This document shows positions 10,546 to 21,340 of a stretch of 64,000 nt of DNA, in pieces. The number at the start of each line of letters is the position of its first letter. The stretch's first letter is position 1. The notes beneath the pieces are model-generated. The model made no database searches, was not told the DNA's origin, and worked only from the letters and a program-made list of their open reading frames with translations. This DNA comes from Posidonia oceanica (lineage: Eukaryota > Streptophyta > Magnoliopsida > Alismatales > Posidoniaceae), in the NCBI GenBank assembly GCA_037176725.1, contig JAZBRS010000035.1, forward strand, positions 42,666,001-42,730,000, given 5' to 3'. The position numbers and the translations under genes are program-made.

Positions 10546-12049
10546 CAAGAAGATATATAGCACAAACACTTATACCGGACTGTATAGATGGTGTGTATTA
10601 CTATCTTGTGAATCAGATGATAGTTCAGTTCAGGATTGGGCAGACTTTGTTGGTACTTGGGTTTCCAGCAATCAAGATTTTGGGAATTGGAGACAAAAAA
10701 GTTGCTATCTCCTAGTATGGGATTTCGATAACCAAATGTGCTTGGGGATCTGAGGAACGAAATGATCTGTCCAACTTTCCCAATTACAGAGGACGTAAAC
10801 GAAAAGGTGTACGTCGACTGGTAATATATCTAGGAATTCAATCACTACAAGATTGCAACATAAAAGGACAACAAAAGAACGAGACCAAGAATAAGAAGAA
10901 GAGGTAACGAGGAAGGAGACATGAAAGAGGTGAAGGAGGAGGAGGAGGCGAGGACTGAGACATATGGCAGAAGTCAATTACGTGAAGACCACGACATCTG
11001 CCCGGAAACAAAACAAACAAAGAAGAGACAATTAGATACGGGAGAATGGTAAGAGGCTGAAGAGGAAGGGACCAAGAGGAAAAACACAACCAACCCAAGT
11101 AGGGATATCTCGATAGAAAGGGATATGAAGGATGTGGAGAGAATTTCCGGCGAGATTTATGGAAAAGAGAAAAGGTGGATCGGGGAGGGAACAGAAGTAG
11201 AGCAGGAGATCATATGAATGGAACAGCAGCAACTCCTTTCCTCCTCCATCCCCTGGAACAACACAATTGTGAAAAGGAAAACATTCCCCTCAGTCAGTAA
11301 TAATTGTTCTTCCTCTGTCTCCGGCAAAGTTGGCTGTCAATGGCCTGCAAAGGTAGCTCCTTAAGATTTGGTCCATTAATGCTTTGTTAACGGTGAACTA
11401 TTCATGTCTCATGTGCAGTATCTATTTATTTCCTGGTTTGTGTACACAAATTCTTCCGTGAAGTCACAAATGTTCATAGATGGTGGGTCACACGGTATCA
11501 TTTGGTATTACGTCTCCTTCACAGAGTATGATTCAACGGTCGAGATTGATTCACGTAAGAATTCATGTATACAAAACTTTTTCTATTTATTTAATGCTCC
11601 AAGTGTTATGAGGTCTTTATTTGTTGAAGAGTAAAAGGAAATTTGTAATTTGCATCTAATGCTTGAGCTAGCAACTAACGGTTTCATTTACCAAATAAAT
11701 AAAGTCGAAGAGACATCAAAGTGTAACCTATCTACTCTAAAGATTGTCATAATCTTTGTGCTGTGAATTTGTGGTATTTGTGCATAAGTGATGTTTCAGT
11801 TTTCGCTTAATTAATGAATTACACTACTTCTTTGCCATTTGAATTATGGTCAGCAAATATTCTAAATCACAAGGGCACATGGCTCGATGATAACAAAGCA
11901 ACCATATTATGTGCAAAAATCCACTTTCTAATGAAACTACATTTTAGTTAAAATCCAGAGACAACAAACGTGCATACCATCTACTAAAAGGGAGGTAGGT
12001 GGGGCAGATCTTGGTGTGCTGATAAGATTAGGTGTTTTCTATTGAGGAT
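10546..12049. other. Upstream region of the glutaredoxin-like gene; otherwise nothing recognised
   Basis: On the minus strand, 10880-11230 is rich in C and T (CTCCTC/CTTCCT runs), as is common in plant 5' leaders and core promoters. A weak AT-rich TATA-like stretch on the minus strand lies at 10820-10833. No other gene is evident out to about 12050. Confidence 0.35.
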
Positions 12050-12808
12050 GGCAATGTATCTTCTTCGTGCATACCACTAGTAAGTATTTTTGAAGCTTGT
12101 GTGCCGAATCCAAGTCTTGAAGATCAAAATCTAAATCTCTATCACAAGCATGTGCCTAGGTGTCACAAAATTTCCTTAGACTCACACTAAGCAAATATTA
12201 TGTGGTACATAACTAAGCATCCATACCTTAAAATGGTTCAACCTCACTCTAGCTTTCAGCACTTTCCACTTAGATACATACGAATATAAGCACATATAAA
12301 CATACAAGGGATAAGTTTTGGGAAGCACTCTCTTTTCTATTTTCTCTTAATAGAAATCAGTGGGAGAGAACACACTTGATTGTCTACACTCTCCCTCTCA
12401 TGTACACATGTTTATATATACAACACCTGCCCAAACAATCAAGACACACCATGATTGTCACATTAAGTCTCGATCCATTACATGTTTGACCGACTGTTTG
12501 TCTCCTCCAGAGCATAATGCCTGCATGACGCACGCACCATCGCTCCTTGGTAGTTGCTCAAGCATCTGGTCTTCACGCCATTGTAACAATTGTTTGACTT
12601 GTGCGTGCCACTTCTCTTAGACAAGACTTCTTCCCTTGACTCAACACAACAAGTCTAGACTTTTGCTCCTTTCACACTCTAGTTTGGTAGCTACATGTTT
12701 GGCACTTCAAGATTCGGCACATGCATGTCCTTCACCTAGTCCTGAGGTCTTCCACCTTGTGTGCGCCTTATGCACTAAACCTTGGTACCAAACCTGAGGT
12801 GAGGGTGT
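12050..12808 (-). mobile_element. Candidate 3' LTR of the chromovirus remnant
   Basis: Directly after the chromodomain (lower coordinates) the minus strand reads TGTCACACCCTCACCTC, a common type of LTR start in chromoviruses. It then runs through sequence without coding signal, including TTCTCTCCCACTGATTTC near 12370. I could not fix the other LTR end, so the limit at 12050 is nominal. Confidence 0.35.
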
Positions 12809-14831
12809 GACAAACCCTCCACTGCCTAATTCATTGACGTCCTTGTTAGCGTCGTCTTCATGAAGACTCGGATCAAATCCTCAAATTGCCACAGTGTCAC
12901 GTCCTTCTCCCAAGTAGCCTCATCTAGGGCTTGACTTGCCCACTTGACTAGGAAGTAAACTCTCCTATTTTTCCTGTTGGTCCCCTCCTCGCACTGATCA
13001 AGTATAGCCTTTGCCTTCTTGTTGAAGTATGCTTGTACTTACGGCGGTGCTCGATAAGACTTTGATCGAGCCAGATCCTCATGATCCGTGTGGAACAGCT
13101 TCAAGTAGCTAACATGAAACACTGGATGAATCGACAACCATGCCAATAGCTCTAGTCGGCAGGCCAGAGTGCCTATGTGCATCATGACAATAAAAGGCCC
13201 CTCATAGCGCTGCACCAACATACGATGGACCTCCTTTTTGCTAATCTTCCTCATGAGTTGTAGGGTTAGCCTTAGAAGTACCTTGCCCCCAACTTGGAAC
13301 TTAAGTGGTCTTCTTCGTATGTCCACCCACTTCTTCATTCAGGCATGCGCTCGAGCGAGATGGTCCTGCACTTCCTCAATGTTTTCCTAATGTGATATGG
13401 AAAACCTATATGCCGCCAGACATCGATCCTCTATGTGTTTCACCGCCTCATGTGGTGTCATTGGTTGGCGTCCCATTGCCAACTCAATTGCACTTCAACC
13501 TGTAGAGGAACTTACATGCAGATTGTGGCAAATTTGCACCACATCCAATAGATCCACCCAATTCTACTGGTTGGCCAACACAAAATGCCTCAAGTACTCC
13601 TCTAGCATGGTGTTTACTCACTCCATTTTCCCATCAGTTTGTAGGTGATTGGTAGTAGAAAAGTTGAGCTTCAAGCCTAGATGCTCAAACAAACTTGTCC
13701 AAAACTGCCCCATGAACCTCACATCATGATCACTAACTTTGTTGGAAGGGAGCCCCAATAGCTTCACGACAATCTTCATGAATAGCTTGGTTGTAGTCTC
13801 CTTCGTGCACTCCTTTGGTATTGGAATGAACATTACATACTTGGAGAACCTATCGAGCACCACCATGATCGATGTAAATCCTTCCACTTTCAGGAACCTC
13901 AAGATAAAATGCATGGAGATGCTCTCCCTTGGTTGTGCTGGGATTGGGAGAGGTTGTAGCAAGCCCACTACCTTGTGTCTCTCAGTTTCGTCTTGCTAGC
14001 ACACCAAGCAAGTCTTCATGTAGAACTTCACTTCTTGTTCTATCTTTGGCCAGAAATAACTCGCATTTAAGAGTGTGACGTGTGTCCTAGTCTTGGATGT
14101 CCCGCCCATATTCAGTCATGAGTCTCTTTCAACAACAATTGCCTTAAACCTCCTGTTTTTGGCACATAAGGCTTGCTTCCTTTGGCATAGAGAACACCAT
14201 CTTCTACCCAAAATTGCCTGATCACGCCCTCTTGCACTTGCTTGAGAAGGCATATAGTTGTTGCATCACATGCAGTCTCCTCTTTGATGCGTGATAACAT
14301 ATCTTTGGTGGCTTGGCTAAGTGTGGCCACAGTGTGCTCTATTCTTTGCCTTAGGTTGTCCTTTGTGCCACCTATATGGCTCAGTGCATCCGCCACCAGA
14401 TTGATCTTCCTTGGTTTGTAATGGAGGTTGAAATCAAACTTAGCCATGTAGTCTTGCCATTGAGCTTGTTTCTGTGTCAATCTCTTCTGTCCTTGAAAAC
14501 AACTCGTTGCCACATTGTTGGTGTAGAAGGTAAACCTTGCTTCGAGCAAGTAATGTCTCCACACTCTTAAGCAATGTACTACTGTTGTCATCTCCTTCTT
14601 GTGCATGAAGTAATGCCTCTCCATCTCATTTAGCTTTCTCCTCTTGAAAGCAATGAGTCTTCCTTCCTGGATGAGTATGCCTCCAATAGCATAATTGGAT
14701 GCGTCAGTTCATACTTCAGACATTTGTTCGAAGTTCGGTAACCTGAGAACTAGGTCCTCCACCATGGCACTTTTGAGCTTGTCAAACGCCTTCACGCAAG
14801 GCATTGCCCAATCCCACTCTTGGTCCTTCCT
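12809..14831 (-). pseudogene. pol: Chromovirus (Ty3/gypsy) pol remnant: RNase H, integrase, chromodomain
   Basis: Minus-strand order from high to low coordinates is as follows. First, the end of RT and start of RNase H (DASNYAIGGILIQEG, about 14640-14700). Second, RNase H and connection (LTQKQAQWQDYMAKFDFNLHY, 14400-14520). Third, integrase core (VVLDRFSKYVMFIPIPKE, and VSDHDVRFMGQFW with the second catalytic Asp, 13618-13968). Fourth, the integrase C-terminal region (VHRMLVQRYEGPFIVM, IHPVFHVSYLKLF, 13039-13338). Fifth, a chromodomain (YFLVKWASQALDEATWEKD, about 12865-12990). The chromodomain and the HPVFHVS motif place it among chromoviruses, probably the Reina-like group. There are several frame changes and stops. 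Gag, protease and most of RT are missing: the pol sequence stops abruptly at 14831 where a TGTAACGACCC sequence begins. Confidence 0.85.
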
Positions 14832-15660
14832 TGTAACGACCCAGATTTTAGGTAGCATTTTAGGTCAGATATTTAATCTAGAATTTGGGTGTGTTGGATG
14901 CTGAATAGTATGCATTTAATGTTAGACGTAGATTTAGCAGCATTCAACACTCGAATTATGGTCATCTGGATTTTTGGGGTATTAGATGATAATAGGCTTG
15001 CGTCTTATGTTAGACACAAGAAAGCCTGCATTCAACACCTAGAATATTAATTTCTGGATTTCTTAAGTGTAGAACGTAGCAGCTGGTGTGTCTTATGTAA
15101 GATGCATGATTTTAAGCGTATAACACCCTGAGTTGCATCTAGAAGCTTCAGCTGCCTATTTATATGCATGCTAGTGGGTCTTGTTGGGGAAGCTTCTTGC
15201 TCTCCTTCCTCTCCTCCCTCCCTAGTCTAGCGAGGGTGATCCCATGGGGTTTCCAAGGGTGAGAATTTTAGGGGAGAGTGAGAAATGAGTGCTTGCTTGA
15301 CCTTGCTTGTGGGAGAGGAGAGTGTTTCCTTGCATGGATATGGCTACGGTCATCAAGGCAGAGCTCTGGAAACCACCAGTGGCTCCAGACGTCGTGCTTG
15401 GCCGAAGATTTGAAGGGGGAGGCGTGCAGCAGCTTGGAAACTAAGGTGAGTCGTGTTGGGTTCTGTGGATGTGGATTTTGGAGTGTAGATGAAGATGACA
15501 GCGCTTCCACGACATTGTCAACTTGTTGTGATCGCCACTCGTCGATTCGCTTGATATTGGCTGACTAGACGCCTGGGGGAGATGTGGATGATGTGGGTCG
15601 TCGGCTCATTGGATCAATGACAGGATGTCGTCCAACGGCGTCCTCGTGCTATGTGAGATA
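14832..15660 (+). mobile_element. Candidate LTR (TGTAACGACCC type) inserted in the chromovirus remnant
   Basis: The chromovirus RT sequence breaks at 14831 and is followed by TGTAACGACCCAG, the usual left terminus of Del/Tekay-type chromovirus LTRs. Three 20-nt palindromes and a TATA-like CTATTTATATGCATG (about 15154-15168) fit a U3 promoter. The five bases before it (TTCCT, 14827-14831) recur at 15661-15665, but the sequence there does not end in CA and no primer site follows, so the right limit is uncertain. A plausible alternative is a truncated LTR. Confidence 0.4.
14911..15106. repeat. Three 20-nt palindromes at exact 88-bp spacing
   Basis: The copies are at 14911-14930, 14999-15018 and 15087-15106, variants of TGCGTCTTATGTAAGACGCA, so each starts exactly 88 bp after the last. 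The sequence between them is less conserved. The last copy lies about 50 bp upstream of a TATA-like box, where repeated transcription-factor sites in an LTR U3 would be expected. Two more copies lie at 1723-1770. Confidence 0.75.
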
Positions 15661-16127
15661 TTCCTTTCCTTCAAAACAAATAAGAGTAGATCTAGGTAAG
15701 TCCGGGTGTAGTAAACAGATTAGATAAACAGGAAATAACGTAGATTAATGAATCTAATACTAACCAGGGGTGGTTCCCTACATGCATATGGTATGGGTCC
15801 TATTTTAAGGAATGCAAAATGAAATAAAAGTAGATTAGAAGAAATACTCCCTTCACCCTCGTGCTCTATGGCGTGGAGTGAGAAAGTGGAGGCACGATCG
15901 GAGCTCCGGCTAGGCTCAAGATCTCTGGGATCTAGGCTTGATGATCTCTGGGATCTGGGGTTGATAATCTCTAGATTTGGGCAGAGTGGGGACTAAGGAT
16001 CTCTCGGAATCTCTCTCTCACTCTCTTTAGATCTATGGATCTCACCACTATAAGAAGTGCCTCTTTGACTCTCAGATGACAACTCCGACTTTTTGATCTG
16101 CCTCCCCTTGAGCACTAGCTCTCGGGG
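15661..16127. other. Unassigned; would be downstream of a minus-strand TATA box
   Basis: No protein is recognised. If the TATA box at 16128-16137 is used, this stretch is the beginning of a minus-strand transcript. The repeated phrase GATCTCTGGGATCTGG near 15920-15960 is the only visible structure. Confidence 0.3.
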
Positions 16128-16137
16128 CCTATTTATA
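16128..16137 (-). promoter_or_regulatory. TATA box on the minus strand
   Basis: The minus strand reads TATAAATAGG, a textbook plant TATA box, in the context CTATAAATAGGCCCCGAG. The palindrome array at 16203-16955 lies immediately upstream on this strand, so the pair looks like the promoter and U3 of a minus-strand LTR or gene. Confidence 0.5.
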
Positions 16138-16202
16138 GATGTGTGGGGGCACGAGTGGTTCAGATCTAGGATGTTTCTAGAAAAATTAGATATTTATAGC
16201 AA

Positions 16203-16955
16203 GTCGCCTATATGACAGGCGACAAGCACAAATATCTCAGATTAATGACGTGGAAATGACGTGGAGGCATGCTAACCGAGTCAAAGAAGGGTCTACGTCA
16301 GCAAGTCGCCACTGCCATAGGCGCTTGGGACTCAAATATTCCCATTTGATTGAGTCAAACAAGGGTCCACGTCAGCAAGTTGCCTCTGGAACAGGCGCCT
16401 AGCTGGTGTGCGGACGAGATGAAAGATCAGATTTTAAGGACCTAGATGAGTCCTCGTCATTTAGTCGCCAGTAACATAGGCGACTAGGACTCAAATAACT
16501 CATTTGAGCGGGTCAAGAATATCTACGTCAGCTAGTCACCGCTCACACTGGCGCCTATCTGTTGGAATATTCTAGACCAAATTTAAATGTATTTTTGATT
16601 TTAATGGATATTTAATATATTTAACACATTAAAAAGGTGTCAAAAATTGAGATAAAAATCCTATTGTCATCCAAATCTGTAGGATTTTCTAGAATCTTCT
16701 TTAATTAATTATTTTTATATGATATATATAGATTATACCATATATTAAATGTTTAGAAAATCGTAGAAATGTCAATAATTACGGAAAAAAAGTTATAATA
16801 CTTTATAAAAGTCCCATATATTATATTAATGCCCAAGATGACAAAATATGGTGAGAGAGAGTGGCAGGATGCTTGTCACCTGTATTAGTGGCGACAACAC
16901 ATTCTAGTCGCCACTCTGAATGGTGACTAGGTATGTCACCACATAGGGAGGCAAC
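16203..16955. repeat. Eight palindromic sites GTCGCC-N9-GGCGAC
   Basis: The sites start at 16203, 16305, 16379, 16464, 16535, 16875, 16907 and 16935. Each has a 6-nt left arm related to GTCGCC, exactly nine variable bases, and a 6-nt right arm related to GGCGAC, 21 nt in total. The nine-base spacers share no sequence (for example TATATGACA, ACTGCCATA, TCTGGAACA). The first five lie in a looser 70-100 bp repeat with ACGTCAGCAAGT before the left arm. Spacing between sites is irregular. Confidence 0.85.
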
Positions 16956-17232
16956 GAGCTAGTTTTTTTTGCATTTTTAACCCTGTCTTTTATGTTAATC
17001 CAAAGAAACATGTTAAAAACCTAGAAAACTTCAAAAATTCCATGAAATCATGAAAACATCTTCTTTAACTCAAATCTGCCACTAATTTGAGTAGAAACAA
17101 AGGGTATTTAAGGTACTCAGACCTATCACTAGTTTGAGTGAGTTAGCTCTGCCACAGCTAACGATCTTGAGGGAATTAAAGACCGGTAATGTTTTAAAGT
17201 AAATCATAGAAAATCTGGAAAATGTGTTATTA
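16956..17232. other. Short AT-rich stretch before the PIF/Harbinger terminus
   Basis: No coding or repeat signal is seen. It is the flank of the Harbinger-type element that begins at 17233. Confidence 0.4.
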
Positions 17233-17250
17233 GGGCCCTGTTTGTGCACA
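17230..17250. repeat. TTA target duplication and terminal inverted repeat of PIF/Harbinger
   Basis: TTA at 17230-17232 is followed by GGGCCCTGTTTGTGCACA. The partner terminus is outside the window, so the inverted repeat cannot be confirmed here. Confidence 0.65.
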
Positions 17251-17609
17251 AAATTTGATAGGAAATGGAATTCTGGAGTCAACAGGAATTGCCAAGAATT
17301 GGAAACTAAGGGAAACTGATTTCCTATTGACTAAGTTTCCTGTTGTTTGTGCCTGTTCAGGAAAACAAAGGAAACTGAAATATAAGTGTTTGTGTTTATC
17401 AATAGATTTCAAATGAAAGCAGACATTGTTAATCTCACAATTGTTAACTTGAAACTCAATCAAATATCCAACTTCAAAATATAAATTTGAGTCATACAAA
17501 AGTTCAAACAACATTGCAAGTTCTTAAAAATAAATTACAATTATCAACCATGCCACATAGAATTCATGATATTTTCACGCATTTGATCTGCTTTTTCTTT
17601 TTTTTGTTC

Positions 17610-18931
17610 TTAAGTTAATCCAATACCATTATATATTTCTTCTTCCTCGTCCAACTCCTGAGCAACTTCTGGCAGATTGGCTTCCCAAGTTTCTTCTAAT
17701 TCATCTTCAAGATCTTCAAGTAAATCTACTCGATCCGCTTTACGAATAAAATTATGAAGCAAAAAACATGCTAGAACAATCTTAGCTTGTGTTTCAAAGG
17801 GGAATGACATGTAACCTCGAAGAATAGCAAAACGATGTTTTACCACTCCAAATGTGCACTCGATTACAGTCCTTAATTGTGAATGTCTATAATTGAAGTT
17901 CTCTGTGGCATTAGTTGGTAGCCGATAAGCATCATACTCACTCAAGTGATATCTAACACCATGAAATGGACATATAAATTCAAGTCGGTTTGGATAGCCA
18001 GCATCTACCAAATAAAATTTGCCTGAAAATAAAATAATATTTGTGATTATTGTTTATATATCAAATACATAACATCATTAAAATTACCTGGAGGAACTTG
18101 AAAACCATTTGGTCGAGTTACTGCATCTTGAAGGACACGAGCATCAGCTACCGATCCTTCCCATCCGCTAAGAACATAAATAAATTCCATGTCAAAATTA
18201 CATGCTGCCATAACATTTTGTGCGAGATCACCTTTTCTATTCCTGAACCTTGCATTTTCTTCTCCAAAAATTGTTGCTTTAACATAAGTGCCATCAATAG
18301 CACCAATACAATCTTGTAAATTTCATAGCCAAAAAATATATAATACAATGAATTATCTCAAAGTATAACAAAAATATTAAAAGTAAAGGATCACCTTAAA
18401 ATATGGAAAGACATTAGGATCATTGTGGATTCTACTAGGAACAGATGATGGAGGATCAACTAGTAGTTTATCACTCAATTGTAATATAGCATCAAGCATC
18501 CGATTAAAACAAATAGTGATAGTCCAAGCAGAACGATGAAATCGTTCTCTTGTTACACCGTATCTTTGATTTTGTTCAACTGTGACAAGAAACATTGCGA
18601 GTTGCTCTTCCACTGTAATGCTTTTACCATCTTTGATAACACCTTCGGTCCTTAGCAAGTTGCAAAGCTTCAAAAAAACATGTTGACTCATTCGATATAT
18701 TTTTCTACAATTGTAGGCTTGATTCGGCAATGAAGGATCTAATAATCTTCTTACATAATCTTGCCCTTCTTTACTGTAAATTCGATCTGTTGCTATAGAG
18801 CTATTGTTTAGAACACTTGCTGCACCAAAAATAATGTTTACCATTGATAACAATATAATCCTTTTTTTTCTTAGTATTTCCTCCTCCTCCATACAAGACA
18901 ACAAGAACCTAACATTCTCGTTTGAGTCCAT
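17610..18931 (-). pseudogene. PIF/Harbinger transposase (DDE_Tnp_4 type), one base short
   Basis: Three exons on the minus strand are inferred: 18395-18931, 18088-18312 and 17610-18022, with GT donors (18393-18394, 18086-18087) and AG acceptors (next to 18312 and 18022). Exon 1 starts at an ATG at 18931 and holds the helix-turn-helix region (YRMSQHVFLKLCNLL, VEEQLAMFL). Exon 2 carries the first catalytic Asp in CIGAIDGTYVKA. Exon 3 carries the second Asp in LVDAGYPN and the Glu in RTVIECTFGVVKHRF, and ends in an acidic tail. The exon 2/3 join is in frame. The exon 1/2 join, at the only good splice sites, is one base short (the exons total 1175 bases), so the frame is lost at that point. The length, about 391 residues, is normal for the family. 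All three catalytic residues remain. Confidence 0.85.
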
Positions 18932-19103
18932 TGAAAGAAATGTAGTTCCTGTAATATCATTCATTATATAAGACAACCACAACAAATAAAAAGCATATAT
19001 AATGATGGTGTTTTTTATTGCAAAATAAGATAAACGTAAATAAAAAGTTAACACAATGTGCACTAATACAAAATGTTAACACAATGTGCACCAATACAAA
19101 AAG

Positions 19104-19438
19104 TCAACACACTTTGTACCAATACAAAAGTTTAACAAGAGAAATAGCTTCTTGTGACTCTGCATGAGGGCGAGATTTCTTCCCTTTTTTAGATGGTATT
19201 TGAGTGGTAGATCTTGTACACATGGGAGAGTCCATTTGTACCACAGAATCCAAGTCTATAGGAATTTGAGTGCTCATCGGTAGAAATTCCTCAATGTTGT
19301 CTTCATTTCCACTCAAACCCACATCTTTTTTTTGTTTTCTAAAATCAGAGGGTTGTATGCTTGAAGCTCCTGTAGCAATGCTACACTCTATCACTGTCTG
19401 AAGTTGGTCATAAATTGGACATGACTTTCCTTTGCACG
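19104..19438 (-). pseudogene. PIF/Harbinger partner ORF (Myb/SANT-like type), severed by LTR insertion
   Basis: The minus-strand frame is open from the insertion junction at 19438 through CPIYDQLQTVIECSIATG and a serine/acidic region, to KKGKKSRPHAESQEAISLV near the C-terminus. This resembles the C-terminal half of the Myb/SANT-like protein encoded by plant PIF elements next to the transposase, which is thought to bind the element's ends. The N-terminal Myb-like region is not in the window because element B inserted at 19439. It has no stop up to the junction, so the gene may have been intact when it was hit. The family call is from context and general resemblance. Confidence 0.6.
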
Positions 19439-20154
19439 TGTTGACATCCTATTTTAACAGGCTGAATTAGTGGATCTCTCTCTAGTGGCTTCAAAACCCT
19501 TCCACTTCAAAACCCATCCTTTCTTCAACCTAGAAAATCATCCAAAAACCCTAGGAAAATCCATCCTTTCTTCAACCTTGAAAACCATCCAAAATCCCTA
19601 GAAAACCTAGGTAAAACAATCTTGAAATCCAATGCAAATCCTAAACCAAAACCCATTTCAAACCTAAACCCTAAATCCTTCCAAAACCCTTCAAAAATCC
19701 CATTTAAAACGATAGAAAACCCTAGATTAAACCTTAGGTCAAACCCCAGAAATCCTAGGTCACACACTCACACAAAACTCCTCCAAATTCAGGTCATTAT
19801 CCTTCCTTTTCTCTCTCCTCATTATCTTTTTCTCTCTCCTCATTATCCTTTTCTCTCTCCTGGTTATTCTTTTCTCTCTCCTCTTTATCCTCTTTCTCTT
19901 TCTCCTTCTTTTCCTCTTTTCCTCTTTTCCTCTTTTCCTCTCTTCTTTTCTTGCTCTCCAATGGGCCTACCCCATTCTTGCTCCTCCCCACTTATTCTCC
20001 TTTCTTCCCTTTATTTATCTTTATTTTATTTTATTTTATCCCATGTTATTTGATCTTTAATTTCCTTTCTTCCCTTCCCTTCTTTCTTTCTTTCTCCCTT
20101 CCTTACTTTCTTTCTTTCCCTCTTTCTTTCTTTCTTTCTTTTCCTTTTTCCACA

Positions 20155-20325
20155 TTAAACCCTAAACCCTAAACTCCAACCAAAGCCAAATCCAAAACCA
20201 AACCTCAAACCTCAAAACCCTAAACCCTAAACTCCAACCAAAGCCAAATCCAAATCCAAAACCCTCAAAACTCTAAACACACTCAAAACCCTAAACCCTA
20301 AACCCTAAACACACTCAAAACCCTA
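20155..20325. repeat. Telomere-like CCCTAAA repeats inside the LTR
   Basis: The plant telomere motif AAACCCT occurs about nine times, in runs of two or three, mixed with AAACTCCAACC and AAACACACTC. The surrounding LTR shows these are internal repeats and not a chromosome end. Confidence 0.7.
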
Positions 20326-21328
20326 GGAAACCCACTTCCAAACCCAAATCCCCAAAACTAATCCTAAAACCAAAATCTCCCAAAGCCCAAGCCCACTAAC
20401 ACTCTCTTCTTCCCCTTTTTTCCCTTCTTCTTCTTCCTCTTTTACTTCTTATTTTCTTCCTCTTTTTTTTTTCTTTTCCTTCATTTTCCTCCCAAGCCAA
20501 CACATCCCAACTCATGATCTTACCTCTCCTTTTATTTCTTTTTTATCCCATTTCCATCAGGCCCAGCCCAACCTCCTTTTTTTTCTCTCTTTTTCCCTCT
20601 TCTTCCTCCTCTTCTTCTTCTCTTCTCCCTCTCACAAGCCACAAACGACAGCCTCCCCCTCTTTTTTTCAAACCTCCATCGTCACCCAAAGACTTTCCCG
20701 ACCACCACCTTGCTCCTGCCACCACCATGCTCCTGTCAACAGCCCTTGACCCAAGACCAAACACACCCAAGACCAAAGACCCACTGCCATACACACAGCA
20801 ACACCTTCACGCACACACACAACCAGCAGACCAAAAAAAAAAAAAGAGAAGAAGGTGGAAGAGAAGGGCACACACACAGACCAACACTCAGAACCCCACT
20901 CTCCTCGTGCATACCCGGAACACACCCACAACCCACTGAAGCCAGTAAAGAGAGGAAAAGAAGAGAAGAGAAAGAGGAGAGAAAACCTACAAACCAACCC
21001 ACAGAAACCAGACCTCCGGCCACCTCCTCTTCCTTGCACAGCCTCCCACTCTCTGTCTTCACTCACCACCACCACGAAAACACCTGTGCGAGCCACCTTC
21101 GACGAGAGCCATAGTGAGAGAGAGGAGAGAGAATTATCGTTTTGCATGCAACTCCGGCCACCCACGTGCAGAGGGGAGGAGAAGGACCACCGTCACTTCC
21201 CAGGCCTCCTCCGCGCCTCTACAACCTCGCCCGGACCCCTCCTACGCGTCGCCGCCTCCAAAGCCTCCTCCGCCTCGAACAACCACCACAGAACTTCCAC
21301 GAGCTCGCCGGACCTCCCCGCACGCTCC

Positions 21329-21340
21329 AATAGGTAATAA
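21329..21340 (+). promoter_or_regulatory. Possible splice donor in the LTR of element B
   Basis: AATAG|GTAATAA at 21333/21334 lies at the downstream end of a GC-rich block and before a long T-rich stretch. The other LTRs have GAAAAG|GTAAAA or GAAAAG|GTAGAC at the equivalent place (33462, 59896, 43119). This is inferred from conservation only. Confidence 0.4.

Larger units (their letters stand above)
17233..19438 (-). mobile_element. PIF/Harbinger DNA transposon, left half cut by a retroelement
   Basis: At 17233 the sequence GGGCCCTGTTTGTGCACA starts directly after TTA. That is the 3-bp target duplication and terminal-repeat style (GGGCC-TGTTTG) of PIF/Harbinger and Tourist elements. Inside are a DDE transposase with introns (17610-18931) and a second ORF (19104-19438), both on the minus strand, as expected for this superfamily. 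The second ORF is severed at 19438/19439 by the LTR of element B. The opposite terminus must therefore lie beyond the right edge of the window. Confidence 0.85.

Noticed and set aside
17610..18931. Fully intact PIF/Harbinger transposase
   Set aside because: The exon 1/2 join is one base short at the only good splice sites.
19796..20172. Lys/Glu-rich or Phe/Leu-rich proteins from pyrimidine tracts
   Set aside because: These are translations of TTTCTCTCTCC repeats in the LTR.
20155..20325. A true telomere or chromosome end
   Set aside because: Runs are short, mixed with other sequence, and enclosed in an LTR.
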